This document shows, one piece after another, positions 30,306 through 39,901 of a stretch of 64,000 nt of DNA. Position numbers and translations under genes: made by a program. Source of the DNA: Moritella sp. (GTDB taxonomy: Bacteria > Pseudomonadota > Gammaproteobacteria > Enterobacterales > Moritellaceae); the NCBI RefSeq assembly GCF_013215705.1, contig NZ_JABSQR010000012.1, positions 62,001 through 126,000 of the forward strand, given 5' to 3'. Each line of letters begins with the position of its first letter. The stretch's first letter is position 1. The notes under the pieces were generated by a model, which was not told the DNA's origin, did not search any database, and saw only the letters and a list, made by a program, of their open reading frames with translations.

Positions 30306-30725
30306 TTAGATAGCTTTTGGGGGCATAACAGTTGCTACGCCTTCAATCACGATCACGCCGTTTTGATTAATACTTTGAGTCTTAAGCTTGACAATATTTT
30401 TATGGGTTATGATTTCATCTACGGTTACCTCAGCTCTTACAGTATCACCGATATACACAGGCGCTTTAAAGCGCAAATCCTGCCCTAAATAGATAGTCCC
30501 AGGACCAGGTAACTGCATGCCAAGTACAGCGGATGTCAGGCTTGACACCAAAATCCCGTGGGCAACTCGCGCACCGAAAACACTCTCTTTTCCCGCAATG
30601 TCACTGACATGCACAGGGTTAATATCTCCACTGATACCACAGAAAAGCTGAATATCAGCCTCTGTGATGGTTTTCTCAAAACTAGCTTTCTGGCCAAGAC
30701 TTAATTGCTCAATTGTATAACTCAT
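30306..30725 (-). CDS. MaoC-like (R)-specific enoyl-CoA hydratase (PhaJ-type)
   Basis: A 139-residue hot-dog-fold protein. The hydratase-2 motif is visible as ISGDINPVHV with FGARVAHGILVSSL, carrying the catalytic Asp and His. Family members hydrate trans-2-enoyl-CoA to (R)-3-hydroxyacyl-CoA, for example for polyhydroxyalkanoate supply. It has no evident link to polysaccharide synthesis and is flanked by IS5 and IS3 relics, so it looks like a stranded core-metabolism gene or a passenger. Confidence 0.88.
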   Translation of the reverse strand: MSYTIEQLSLGQKASFEKTITEADIQLFCGISGDINPVHVSDIAGKESVFGARVAHGILVSSLTSAVLGMQLPGPGTIYLGQDLRFKAPVYIGDTVRAEVTVDEIITHKNIVKLKTQSINQNGVIVIEGVATVMPPKAI

Positions 30726-30856
30726 AATACTTACCTATCTATATCCGCTCTATTCCAAGATATCCAGATTCGAGCAGTTGAAAGTTATCATTAATTTGAC
30801 TCGATAATGAGTCTCCAATTTCTGGTGATTAATTTTTAAAAGTGGGTTATTTTTAT

Positions 30857-30955
30857 CTATTTTTTTGCTGTTGTGGACTTCCCAGCTTTCACTAGACCGT
30901 CTGTATGTGAATGACGCTTTTTAGGATTGTAAAACATTTCTATAACATTAAATAA
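30857..30955 (-). pseudogene. IS3-family transposase remnant, C-terminal fragment
   Basis: The minus-strand frame reads FNVIEMFYNPKKRHSHTDGL before diverging and stopping. EMFYNPKRRH is the well-known C-terminal end of IS3-family OrfB integrases. Only about 30 residues remain and there is no upstream part, so this is a scar. The rest of the 30,726-31,182 gap shows nothing I can recognise. Confidence 0.65.
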
Positions 30956-31182
30956 TTAAAAGAAACCCAATATCACAAACGAATGCAACGATTACGAAAA
31001 AGCTTAAATACGTTATCTCTTAAATAAAAATAGTACCTTGTAAACGATATACAGGTGTTGTGTATTTTTTTCAAAGTGTGAAACCTGTTTATCGGTATTT
31101 TTATCCAATCCTGATATTCCTTTCACCAATTCTGCGATAGATATATCAGAAAATTTACGATTAATAGAATAAGAAGGTTCAA

Positions 31183-32286
31183 TCAATTTAAATAAGAACT
31201 ATATGCTGAAATAAATTTAGATGTAGAAAATTTCTTCTGCATCAGTACGTTATCACATTCTAATGGCTTATAATTAGATTTGTTATTTATCATTTCATGT
31301 ATACATACTTTCAATTGTTCAACATCACCTACATCATATAACATTCCTTTTCCTGGAACTCTTACAATTCCAGAACCATTAATTAACTTAGACTTAAATA
31401 GATCTCTAGGTCCTGAATCACAGTTAGAAGAAATAACAGGAATCCCACTTAACAATGACTCTAATATTGTCAACCCGAAAGTTTCAATTTCAGAAGCTGA
31501 AACAAGGCAATCAAATTTCAATAAGTGTGAGCTTATGTCACGAACAAAACCCAAAAAGAAAACACGATCATTAATACATAACTCTTGAGTTCTTTTTTTT
31601 AGAAAATCACTTTCATTTCCTGACCCTACTACATATAAATTAACTTTTTCAACGTAAGAAATAGCGGTCAAAATATCATCTATTCGTTTTAAACTAACAA
31701 GGCGGGCTATTACAATAAAATTAAAACTATCTTTTTTAAAATCAAAATTTAAATCATCTCCAATTAAGCTATTTTTTTTTGTGGTTGTCACTGGATTATA
31801 AATTAGAGTACTATTAATACCGTAGCTAGACATCTCTTTAACAAGCCCATCAGATACAACTATTACAGATGTACTTTTTTTATATAAAAATATCAATAGC
31901 TCACCATATAATCTTTTAAAAACATTCGGTGATTTAGTATAATAGGAAAGAAAACCGTGAATAACAACATGAGAATCATAATTAAAATAAAATGAACCAA
32001 TAACATTAAATACATTTGAAAGATGTAAGTGGCTAATGACTCTCTGTGGATTTGACTTTTTTATAAGATTAAAATAGAAAAAAAACATAAAAAAAACATT
32101 TATAATTTTATTTTTTTTAACACCTCGTTCTAGTACTATTATTCTGTTAGTTTTTTTTATAAAAGTAAATGAATCAAATAGTGATACAAATATAGCTTTT
32201 TTCTTTAAATCAGAATATAGCAAAGAAAAAACTTTTTCCCCTCCACCATCAGAGAAACTATTACATACAAAAACATCTCTACTCAT
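31183..32286 (-). CDS. GT4 family glycosyltransferase
   Basis: A 367-residue GT-B protein: an N-terminal NSFSDGGGEKVFS loop, VIHGFLSYYTKSPN, then IVIARLVSLKRIDDIL, YVVGSGNESDFL and the donor-site ETFGLTILESLLSGIPVIS, typical of glycosyltransferase group 1. It is the last gene of the accessory module and is very AT-rich. The gap of 1 bp to the upstream GT2 gene shows coupling. Confidence 0.87.
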   Translation of the reverse strand: MSRDVFVCNSFSDGGGEKVFSLLYSDLKKKAIFVSLFDSFTFIKKTNRIIVLERGVKKNKIINVFFMFFFYFNLIKKSNPQRVISHLHLSNVFNVIGSFYFNYDSHVVIHGFLSYYTKSPNVFKRLYGELLIFLYKKSTSVIVVSDGLVKEMSSYGINSTLIYNPVTTTKKNSLIGDDLNFDFKKDSFNFIVIARLVSLKRIDDILTAISYVEKVNLYVVGSGNESDFLKKRTQELCINDRVFFLGFVRDISSHLLKFDCLVSASEIETFGLTILESLLSGIPVISSNCDSGPRDLFKSKLINGSGIVRVPGKGMLYDVGDVEQLKVCIHEMINNKSNYKPLECDNVLMQKKFSTSKFISAYSSYLN

Positions 32287-32287
32287 T

Positions 32288-33196
32288 TTATTTACCTAAT
32301 AGTTTTGACTTTATAATTAAAATCATTTTATAAAAATGCATAGGTGAAAATAGACAACAAAAAATCAATGTTAATATGTGTCGATTAATTAATGCGTCAA
32401 TAAATTTCACATGCATTTTTTCAAAAACTTTTTTTAAATATTTTTTTGACTTGAACATATTAATATTATTAGTCAAATTAACAAAGTTAATTATCTCACC
32501 TGACTTAAATAGGCTGTTGAGACTATAACGAATAATAGTTTGTTCCCAACCTTTTTTTAAAGATAATGATTCATTGGAAATCCTATAATAAAGCAACTTC
32601 TCAGGAATATTACCTATAGACTCACCCGACTGTAACAATCTAAATTGAAAATCAAGATCCTGTGAAGTTTTTAAATCATTATATTTATACTTTCTAAAAA
32701 CTTCACTTTTAGCAAACCATGTAGGATGAAAACAAAGTGTTCTATATAATATAGGACATTTTAAGTCAATAGAGTTGTACTTTCCTTTAACCGATATTCC
32801 AACTCCGACCCGATTTCCAGAATTATCAATTTTAATAATATCAGAACCAATTAAACAAAGGTCATCATTTTCATTCAAATAAGATAACTGTTTCTTTACT
32901 CGATCAGGATGACATATATCATCAGCATCCATACGCATGACATAATCACCAGAAATCATATCTATTGCAACATTTAAAGAATTAGCTAATCCGATATTGT
33001 TTTCATTATGATGAATAATAAAATTTCCATCTAATTTTTTTAAAAAATCTTCAATAACTGGACTCAGATTAGGATTGTCAACTACAATAATAAATTCATA
33101 ATCAAAACTTTCTAAAGATTTAACCGTTGAATTAATTGAGTCTTCGATATAACCCAAAGGTTCTTTATAAATAGCCATTAAAACCGATATTTTCAT
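32288..33196 (-). CDS. Glycosyltransferase family 2
   Basis: A 302-residue GT2: MKISVLMAIYKEPLGYIEDS at the N terminus, FIIVVDNPN, DXD site MRMDADDICHPDR, and TSQDLDFQFRLLQSGE. I start it at ATG 33196, which overlaps the upstream stop in an ATGA junction; a frame extending to 33232 would overlap the neighbour by 40 bp. Positively charged hydrophobic C-terminal segment (FCCLFSPMHFYKMI) suggests membrane association. Confidence 0.84.
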   Translation of the reverse strand: MKISVLMAIYKEPLGYIEDSINSTVKSLESFDYEFIIVVDNPNLSPVIEDFLKKLDGNFIIHHNENNIGLANSLNVAIDMISGDYVMRMDADDICHPDRVKKQLSYLNENDDLCLIGSDIIKIDNSGNRVGVGISVKGKYNSIDLKCPILYRTLCFHPTWFAKSEVFRKYKYNDLKTSQDLDFQFRLLQSGESIGNIPEKLLYYRISNESLSLKKGWEQTIIRYSLNSLFKSGEIINFVNLTNNINMFKSKKYLKKVFEKMHVKFIDALINRHILTLIFCCLFSPMHFYKMILIIKSKLLGK

Positions 33197-34029
33197 TTTC
33201 TCATAAACTCTCTTATAACTTTTGGGTGACACCCCTTAAATGTTAAAGTATCTTTCATTCGCTCACTAGAAGGTTGCTTTCGGTCTCCAACTTTATATGA
33301 CTCATCGGCTCTACCACTATCTACTCTAAATTTATAGTGAAAATAATGACCAAAATCAAAGGTTTTTACCGTATTAGCATAAAATTTAAGTTTAAACAAA
33401 CTAGCAATTTTTATATCTCTAGTTGGAAGAATAACGCTATTTTTCATGTGTTTATGTGGTAAGTTATTCCAATTTCGTTTTTCATAATGATCATTGTATT
33501 GATCAAAACCATTATTAAATGTCATTTCTTTTGCAATTAGTAGTTTGTACCCGCAGCTTGAGTTGATTGCTTCACGATAACCATAGATGAACTCATCAGA
33601 ATAAAACTGGTCAGCATCATAAGTCATAAACCAAAAGTCATCGCCAAATTTATTTATACAATGCTCAAGCATTTTATTAAAGGTTACGGCTTGATTAAGT
33701 CTATATTTATCAGTAAACACACAGTGTCTAACTACCCAATATATATAAGCTAAGGAGAATTTCTTCTTAAGACCAAAAATTAAAAGTTTAAATAAAGACG
33801 TCAGTCTAGAACCTCTAATTGCAGAAAACATTAAACGATTTGATTGCTTAGAACAAAAATCAGAAATAGCTTCTCTTGTTCCATCATCAGATTTATTAAC
33901 TCTGCTCTCATCAAAACAACCATCACAAATAATAGAAAAATCAGGTTTTATATTATCTATTTGTTTTAATGAACGCTCAATCCATTCGTCTTCATTCCAG
34001 TATGTTGCAAGTAAAACTAGTTTTGACAT
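33193..34029 (-). CDS. GT-A-like glycosyltransferase, uncharacterised
   Basis: A 278-residue protein with a GT2-like start (LVLLATYWNEDEWIERSL), SIICDGCFD, a long middle insertion, and a DXD candidate WFMTYDADQFYSDEF. Histidine- and aromatic-rich DFGHYFHYKFRVD lies near the C terminus. It is probably a sugar transferase of this module, but the family is not one I recognise firmly. Confidence 0.65.
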   Translation of the reverse strand: MSKLVLLATYWNEDEWIERSLKQIDNIKPDFSIICDGCFDESRVNKSDDGTREAISDFCSKQSNRLMFSAIRGSRLTSLFKLLIFGLKKKFSLAYIYWVVRHCVFTDKYRLNQAVTFNKMLEHCINKFGDDFWFMTYDADQFYSDEFIYGYREAINSSCGYKLLIAKEMTFNNGFDQYNDHYEKRNWNNLPHKHMKNSVILPTRDIKIASLFKLKFYANTVKTFDFGHYFHYKFRVDSGRADESYKVGDRKQPSSERMKDTLTFKGCHPKVIREFMRK

Positions 34030-34040
34030 ATTATTCCTAT

Positions 34041-34117
34041 TTTTTAATTTTTAATTTTTAATTTTTAATCTTTAATCTTTAATCTTTAATCTTTAATCTT
34101 TAATCTTTAATCTTTAT
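34041..34117. repeat. Heptamer tandem repeat, TTTTTAA x4 then TCTTTAA x6 plus a variant unit
   Basis: Eleven 7-bp units run from just upstream of the 34029 start into the last codons of the polymerase gene (stop at 34100-34102). Four TTTTTAA units are followed by six TCTTTAA units and TCTTTAT. The unit is not a multiple of three, so slippage could change the C-terminal residues of the polymerase and the spacing before the next gene. Confidence 0.92.
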
Positions 34118-35290
34118 AAAATTATTTTGAACGGCCAACCAAATCATCAACAAACAATCTCCCAGTACTCTTGAGAATAAATAAGAACCTTTCATATTTG
34201 CTATAGACATTGCAATGAAAATAAAAATAATAAGTGTTTTTTCAGTTCTCGTATCCATTTTTACAAAAGTACCGATAAAAAGGTAAAAGTAAAGTGCGAT
34301 ATACAGTAATGTTGTAAATACTCCACTATACCACGTGATTCTAAAAATACTAACATCAGAGTTAACAGGGGATAGATCATTAGGAAGTGATGTACCTAGC
34401 AACATAGTCTTATCATCACTAGGTAACTGATAATGATTTTCCATCAAATCAGATGTTGAATTATCATGAAATGACCCACTTTCAATATAGTTATTTACAT
34501 TAGCAAACATTTTATTAATTGTGCCTGAAAAGAATTCATTATCAGTAGCACTTAAGTAACCAAATAATAAGAATATAACAGTAGCAGGGACTATTACATA
34601 AAATATCTTATTCATTTTTAACATCAAATATAAATAATATAACATTCCAAAAAAAATAAACATATACATCGACGTTCTCGATGTTATAAAACAAGTAAAG
34701 CCTACAATAAAAAACAGAAGTAAAAAATGTATTTTTCTTTTAAAATAATAAAGATAAATTGATATTAGAGATCCAATAAATGAAAGCATACCTGAAATTG
34801 GATAACCAGCCATCAAACCAGGTTTACGGTATGGTGTTAGTGCATTTTCACCGGTATTAGGATTAAGAAGGAATGAATCAGTAACACCAGTCATATGAAA
34901 TATATATTGAAGATAGATCACAACTGCATTAATTGTCGCTGATAATAGAATTATTTTAAAAATTTCAATCATAGTTATTTGTGATACCTGTATTATTACA
35001 GACATCAAAAATAATATTAATACAACCCTTGGTGGTTTAAACATGAATTGAGGGTCTATCGCATACCCTCCGTGAATAAAAAACAAGATTATGGTTAAAG
35101 CCCATAGAAATATAAAAATTAAAACAAAATAGATTACTTCCTTAGAAAAAACAACCAATGAACATTTATGTCCATACTTTATAACACAAAAAACAAATCC
35201 TATTAGCAGAGATAAAAATGAAAAATCCATTCCGCCTACATTCGGAAAAATAACAAATCCGACTAAAAATAAAGAAGTTACAATTTTCAC
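34100..35290 (-). CDS. Wzy-like polysaccharide polymerase
   Basis: A 396-residue polytopic protein with roughly 10-12 helices and one longer periplasmic loop after TDNEFFSGTINKMF, containing DNSTSDLMENHY. Length, hydropathy and position among glycosyltransferases fit a Wzy polymerase, a family with little sequence conservation. It starts at GTG 35290, overlapping the upstream stop as GTGA. Its C-terminal codons run into the heptamer repeat. Confidence 0.72.
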   Translation of the reverse strand: MKIVTSLFLVGFVIFPNVGGMDFSFLSLLIGFVFCVIKYGHKCSLVVFSKEVIYFVLIFIFLWALTIILFFIHGGYAIDPQFMFKPPRVVLILFLMSVIIQVSQITMIEIFKIILLSATINAVVIYLQYIFHMTGVTDSFLLNPNTGENALTPYRKPGLMAGYPISGMLSFIGSLISIYLYYFKRKIHFLLLFFIVGFTCFITSRTSMYMFIFFGMLYYLYLMLKMNKIFYVIVPATVIFLLFGYLSATDNEFFSGTINKMFANVNNYIESGSFHDNSTSDLMENHYQLPSDDKTMLLGTSLPNDLSPVNSDVSIFRITWYSGVFTTLLYIALYFYLFIGTFVKMDTRTEKTLIIFIFIAMSIANMKGSYLFSRVLGDCLLMIWLAVQNNFIKIKD

Positions 35291-36399
35291 CTAATAATCC
35301 TATAAAAAACATTTTTAAATGATAATATTTTATCTCTTCCTAGAATTTCTATGTATTTATTAGATAAAACTGACATAAATAATATTATACAAACAAGAAA
35401 TATAATAAAAACATTATTAGTAATCACACCACCTAAATCGAGATACTTTATTCCATTATAATATACACTGAGGTTTTCACCTGATAATTTCTCAACAACG
35501 CTAATAGCAAAACTACTTGTTTGTAAAATGAAAGCATGCAACATATAAACAGAAAAAGACAAACTTCCTAATTTAACAAATAATTTATTCCTCAATACAT
35601 TTGAAATTAAACCTTTTTCTTTAGAAAAGATAAGAACTATCATAGCAAAAAGTAAATAAGAAATTAATTCTCTATAAATAAAATGATTAGAAACAACATA
35701 GAACAACGTAATTAGTAAGAAAGCCTCAAGAACATTTGTAGTCATTGGTTTTAATATCAAATTTTGAGAGCAAGTAAATACTTTATATGTTAAAGCTCCA
35801 ACAAAAAAACCAATAATACCTCGTAGTGCTTCATTAGGAATAATGGATATATCATAAATAATAAATGATAAAAATGGTAATAAAAACCATGTAAGTAATC
35901 TTAATTTAATTGTCATTTGTAATGTAAAGAAAAATATTAAATACAAGTAAAATTCAACACTTATACTCCAAGATGGATAATTGAAGCTTTCGTGAGGGAA
36001 TACCTCTAACCAAGATTGCAGCAATAATAGGTTTGGTATAATATTATCCAAAGAATTCACCCCAGAAAATGGTTCATTATTAAATGAAAAACCATATTTA
36101 GTAGCAATAACCTTGAATAATTCCATCATAAAAAAAAGAAAAAATGTGAATAAATGTAACGGATAAACTCTTGCGAATCTAGAAACAAAAAAGTCTCCAA
36201 ATGAATTGCAAATATTTACTCCATATCGGTGTGTTAAAACAAACCCACTTAATACAAAAAAGAAATCAACTAAAATAGCGCTTCCCCTAAAAAAGTCGAT
36301 TTCAGAAAACCCACCCGATATATGCATATGAAACAGTGCTACAGATAAAGCACATAACCCACGAAAACTATCCAAAACTAAAAATCTTTTATATTTCAT
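35287..36399 (-). CDS. OafA/acyltransferase-3 family membrane O-acyltransferase
   Basis: A 370-residue acyltransferase 3 protein with about 10 helices. The N terminus reads LDSFRGLCALSVALFHM, with the Arg and catalytic His expected for the family; DFFFVLSGFVLTHRY and YPSWSISVEFYLYL are further hallmarks. Such enzymes O-acetylate sugars of O-antigen or capsule from the cytoplasmic membrane. Coupled to the polymerase gene by a 4-bp overlap. Confidence 0.9.
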   Translation of the reverse strand: MKYKRFLVLDSFRGLCALSVALFHMHISGGFSEIDFFRGSAILVDFFFVLSGFVLTHRYGVNICNSFGDFFVSRFARVYPLHLFTFFLFFMMELFKVIATKYGFSFNNEPFSGVNSLDNIIPNLLLLQSWLEVFPHESFNYPSWSISVEFYLYLIFFFTLQMTIKLRLLTWFLLPFLSFIIYDISIIPNEALRGIIGFFVGALTYKVFTCSQNLILKPMTTNVLEAFLLITLFYVVSNHFIYRELISYLLFAMIVLIFSKEKGLISNVLRNKLFVKLGSLSFSVYMLHAFILQTSSFAISVVEKLSGENLSVYYNGIKYLDLGGVITNNVFIIFLVCIILFMSVLSNKYIEILGRDKILSFKNVFYRIIR

Positions 36400-36514
36400 A
36401 TACTTCCTATTACTTTTTCAGACACCTAAACCAATGTTTTTGATTAATTGTATGATCAATGTTTTACAATTAATTTTCAACACTTCTGAATAGTGTTGGA
36501 GCATTCTTCAAATT

Positions 36515-37082
36515 ATTATTTTAAGTGCCTTAATAGCTTTTTCGAGAATGTCCATGTTCCCAATATTCAAACCTAACGTTGAAGTAGGCTGTGACATGAC
36601 TTGATATCATACGAGCCATCAATCAATATTTTTTTATACATCTCTTCAAAGATTGAATAATGTGAAAATCACTTCATTATTAGCAAAGTTAACTAAGGAT
36701 ATTTCAGCGACTATAATATCATGCTTCTTGTTATCGAGAGCTAAGTGTAAATTACGCCAAGTACGGCGTTCTTCTTTGTCGTGTTTATAGGTTTTATATT
36801 CCCTTTATTGCTAGCTTTTAGGCCACTAGAATCAACGTCTGCATATACGACAGGTGAAAGCTCCGAATGTTCGCAGTAACACATTGAATGCACTATTGAC
36901 AATCAGGGCGGTTTCAATGGCCATATCAGAGTAAATATAATCTCTACAACTATGCCATGATGTCCAGTACAGCACCAAGATTGAATCGTTACTCATCAAT
37001 CCCGAAAGTCAGTATCCCCTAAATTAACAAATACCTTCTTATACAGGGACCAATTGATAATTTTACGTTTAGATTTATCCAT
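36515..37082 (-). pseudogene. Heavily decayed IS5-family transposase relic
   Basis: From ATG 37082 the frame reads MDKSKRKIINWSLYKK and stops after 28 codons. Further pieces appear in shifting frames: SDMAIETALIVNSAF, YADVDSSGLKAS, RRTWRNLHLALD with VAEISLVNFANNEV, and DGSYDIKSCHSLLQ. All align in order with the IS5 transposase at 29-30 kb, but by sequence it is a different, older element. The whole 36,400-37,202 gap otherwise lacks genes. Confidence 0.8.
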
Positions 37083-37153
37083 AATGATATTTCTTATAAT
37101 GCATTAAATTATCAGATTACACTAACAGCCCAATGTTCTATTTTTTAATTCAT

Positions 37154-37186
37154 ATAATTAGATGATAATTAGATGATAATTAGATG
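37154..37186. repeat. 11-mer tandem repeat, ATAATTAGATG x3
   Basis: Three perfect copies lie between the IS5 relic and the stop of the next glycosyltransferase gene. No coding role is seen. Confidence 0.9.
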
Positions 37187-37202
37187 AATTAAAAATTTAT
37201 AT

Positions 37203-38192
37203 CTAACTTAGCAAATCCTTAAAAACATTATCCCAATCGTTTGCTCTAGTATTATGTCCCCAGTCTCTATGTATATCTATACGAATATTATTCGATAACT
37301 TATTAAGAAGTTCTTTATTATCATATAGTTCAATTATTTTTTCAGATATTGCTTCGATATTTCTATCTACAAATAATCCATTTTGATAATCTTTAATTAT
37401 CTCACTCGCAAAACCTGTGTCAGTTGATATTGTTGGTATACCACAGGCTCCAGCATCAATAATAAAACCAGGGCCAGCATCTCCGATAGATGCATTTACC
37501 ATTAAATCAACATTACTATAAAAAAGAGGAAGAGTTTTCATACTTCCACTCTGTCTCGTTATAAGTTTTATGTTTGGCCTTTTGGACTGGGCCAATTTAA
37601 CAGCAGGCTCCACAAAATCAAAAAAACCTTTAAAGTTTCGATTAGGGTTACCAGTCCAACAAACATTAAAATCTAAGCTTTCTTTTTTATTAGATAATGG
37701 TTTAAATAGTTTAGTATCCGTAGCACCCGTTGCATAATAAACTGACTTGTAAAATTTTGAGTAGTAGTTAAAAATATTTTTATTACCTGCAATAATTCCA
37801 TTCGTAGGTTCAATGTACCTTTCGATGAATTCTTTTTCATTGCCGTTAAAATCTACTGTTTTACCTGGTGGAAATGATTCAGTAAATATACCTTTCACTT
37901 GATAATCGAATGAAATTTTCATATCAAGTATTTCAGGAATAAACCACCATAAATATACTACAATATCATAATGTAAATTTTTATTATAATTTTCGTATAT
38001 TTTTGCTTTTATCTTTCTTAAAGGCTGCTTTATTTTATAATCAAAATTTTGTAACTCCTTTTTTTTATGGTAATGAGCATAAATCTTATAAAAATTGTAT
38101 TTATGGCCTAGTTCTTCTATTATATAATTAGCCATGTGATCATATGCCCAATTAGGCTTATCTGCGATCAATAATATATTAGGCTTGTTCAT
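37203..38192 (-). CDS. GT4-like glycosyltransferase
   Basis: A 329-residue GT-B-type protein. NILLIADKPNWAYDHMANYI opens it; the C-terminal half has CWTGNPNRNFKGF, LITRQSGSM, and VDLMVNASIGDAGPGFIIDA then GACGIPTISTDTGFASEII, the nucleotide-sugar site of group 1 transferases. The N-terminal domain is short for the family. It overlaps the upstream flippase by 4 bp. Confidence 0.82.
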   Translation of the reverse strand: MNKPNILLIADKPNWAYDHMANYIIEELGHKYNFYKIYAHYHKKKELQNFDYKIKQPLRKIKAKIYENYNKNLHYDIVVYLWWFIPEILDMKISFDYQVKGIFTESFPPGKTVDFNGNEKEFIERYIEPTNGIIAGNKNIFNYYSKFYKSVYYATGATDTKLFKPLSNKKESLDFNVCWTGNPNRNFKGFFDFVEPAVKLAQSKRPNIKLITRQSGSMKTLPLFYSNVDLMVNASIGDAGPGFIIDAGACGIPTISTDTGFASEIIKDYQNGLFVDRNIEAISEKIIELYDNKELLNKLSNNIRIDIHRDWGHNTRANDWDNVFKDLLS

Positions 38193-39661
38193 ATTAACGC
38201 TCTCAATTTTTTCGGGATTATTTTAACCACTACAGAGTACTCTTGATCATTAAGAAATGTTGACTTCATCAATAATACTGCAGCATATAAAGACAATGGT
38301 AAAAAAATGATACTATATATTATTTTATTTATATCATTTAACATTAGAGATATTGACAATAAAAACACAACGTACAAAAAAACTTTTATATCAATGAAGT
38401 TAAATTCAATTCGTTTTTTGTATATTTTGTTAATAACAATCCAAAAAGATAGGACTGTCAAAAAAGTACTAGTCAGATTACCGATACCAATTACAAACTG
38501 TCCATATTCATGATAAGTAAGAATAATGAAAATATTTATTGCCGATAACAAATTCAACTTAAATACTAAATCAGATCTTTTTATTATATTTAAAAGTAGC
38601 AAATTCACATCAAAAAATGAAAGAAAAAAAACATTACCAAAAATAAACAGACTTAACACATAGCTATTTTCAACATATATATCGCCAAATGCTAAACCAA
38701 TTACAGTTTTATACATAAATATAGAATAAATAATGGCCGGCACTAAATATATTACATTTATTTTAGATAATAAATTCAAACCGTCAAATATGATGTTATC
38801 GTCACCTGTTTTATTATATTTCCTGACATATTGGGGTACGATAAATCCACTAAAAACTTTGCTTGGAGTAAATGTTCTTATAACATTTGGTATTATCAAT
38901 GCCATAGAGTAATAAGATACTTCAGTAAAACCAAATAAATATGACACTAAAATTATAGTTACTGCATTATCTCTTAAATAATTAACAATAGTAAATCCAT
39001 AATTATTCCAAGCATGTCGATAAACCATTTTTGAATTTATATTTGTGACACATTTTTCTCTAACAACACTTGGGTAAACAAATAACACACCAGAAAATAA
39101 AATAAGAAATTCTATTGCTGCAGACAATGTATAATAAAAGACATATTTTTCAAAATTAACGTCTCTCATTAAAACAGCATACATAACAATACCAAACTGA
39201 ATTACATATATTCCAATCCTAAAATACGTTAACATCAATCTTTTTGAAAAAGAACACAATATACTTTCTGAAAAAAAATATTTAAAAAAATTAAATATTA
39301 TAATTAGAAATAAACACGTAATATTTATTTGGTTGTTTATTTTTATAAGACCATTTTCATATAGCAATAACATCACTAATATGGAAATAAAAAGAACTAT
39401 CACGTGAATAACTGAAAAAATTAACAATTGACCATTAATCTTACCATACTCTCCCCTTGACAAATATTCTGGTATAAATCTAATGTTGGAAAAATTAAAA
39501 CCTAACATAGCAAATAAAATAAACGTTGCAGAAAAACTCAACATATACTTATATAAACCATACTCAGAAGCATCAAAATTATTGACAAGAATATAAGTTG
39601 TAAACAAGCCAAAAAAAACTTGTAACATCCTTTCTAAATATATTATTACTAACTCTTTCAC
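38189..39661 (-). CDS. Wzx-type polysaccharide flippase, copy 2
   Basis: A 490-residue polytopic protein with 12-14 predicted helices and the N-terminal MLQVFFGLFTTYILVNNFDA pattern typical of the oligosaccharide flippase (MOP) superfamily. It starts at GTG 39661 with a weak ribosome site. It is AT-rich and sits in the accessory module with its own Wzy-like polymerase, implying a second or replaced repeat unit. Confidence 0.8.
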   Translation of the reverse strand: MKELVIIYLERMLQVFFGLFTTYILVNNFDASEYGLYKYMLSFSATFILFAMLGFNFSNIRFIPEYLSRGEYGKINGQLLIFSVIHVIVLFISILVMLLLYENGLIKINNQINITCLFLIIIFNFFKYFFSESILCSFSKRLMLTYFRIGIYVIQFGIVMYAVLMRDVNFEKYVFYYTLSAAIEFLILFSGVLFVYPSVVREKCVTNINSKMVYRHAWNNYGFTIVNYLRDNAVTIILVSYLFGFTEVSYYSMALIIPNVIRTFTPSKVFSGFIVPQYVRKYNKTGDDNIIFDGLNLLSKINVIYLVPAIIYSIFMYKTVIGLAFGDIYVENSYVLSLFIFGNVFFLSFFDVNLLLLNIIKRSDLVFKLNLLSAINIFIILTYHEYGQFVIGIGNLTSTFLTVLSFWIVINKIYKKRIEFNFIDIKVFLYVVFLLSISLMLNDINKIIYSIIFLPLSLYAAVLLMKSTFLNDQEYSVVVKIIPKKLRALI

Positions 39662-39901
39662 TATAATACCAAAATTATTTATATGATCTTAATGATCTTA
39701 AAAATTACTACATACTCATATAATTACGTCATGAAATATACGAAAGTAAATATATAAAATTACATAATTCCTATTGATAATACTCAGCTAAGTATATTTA
39801 CAGAGACTGAATTATTTCAGTCAATAAAAATAATTTTAATTATCAAGTCTAAAAATAGAAATTATATACAATAAATAATTACATTATATATTGTAATCAA
39901 T

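Noticed and set aside
36479-36500. Hairpin CAACACT/AGTGTTG downstream of the IS5 relic as a terminator
   Set aside because: Neither strand has a T run after it, and it does not follow an intact gene.
39662-39901. A short gene upstream of the acetyltransferase stop in a 240-bp gap
   Set aside because: Very AT-rich with stops in all frames; nothing supported.
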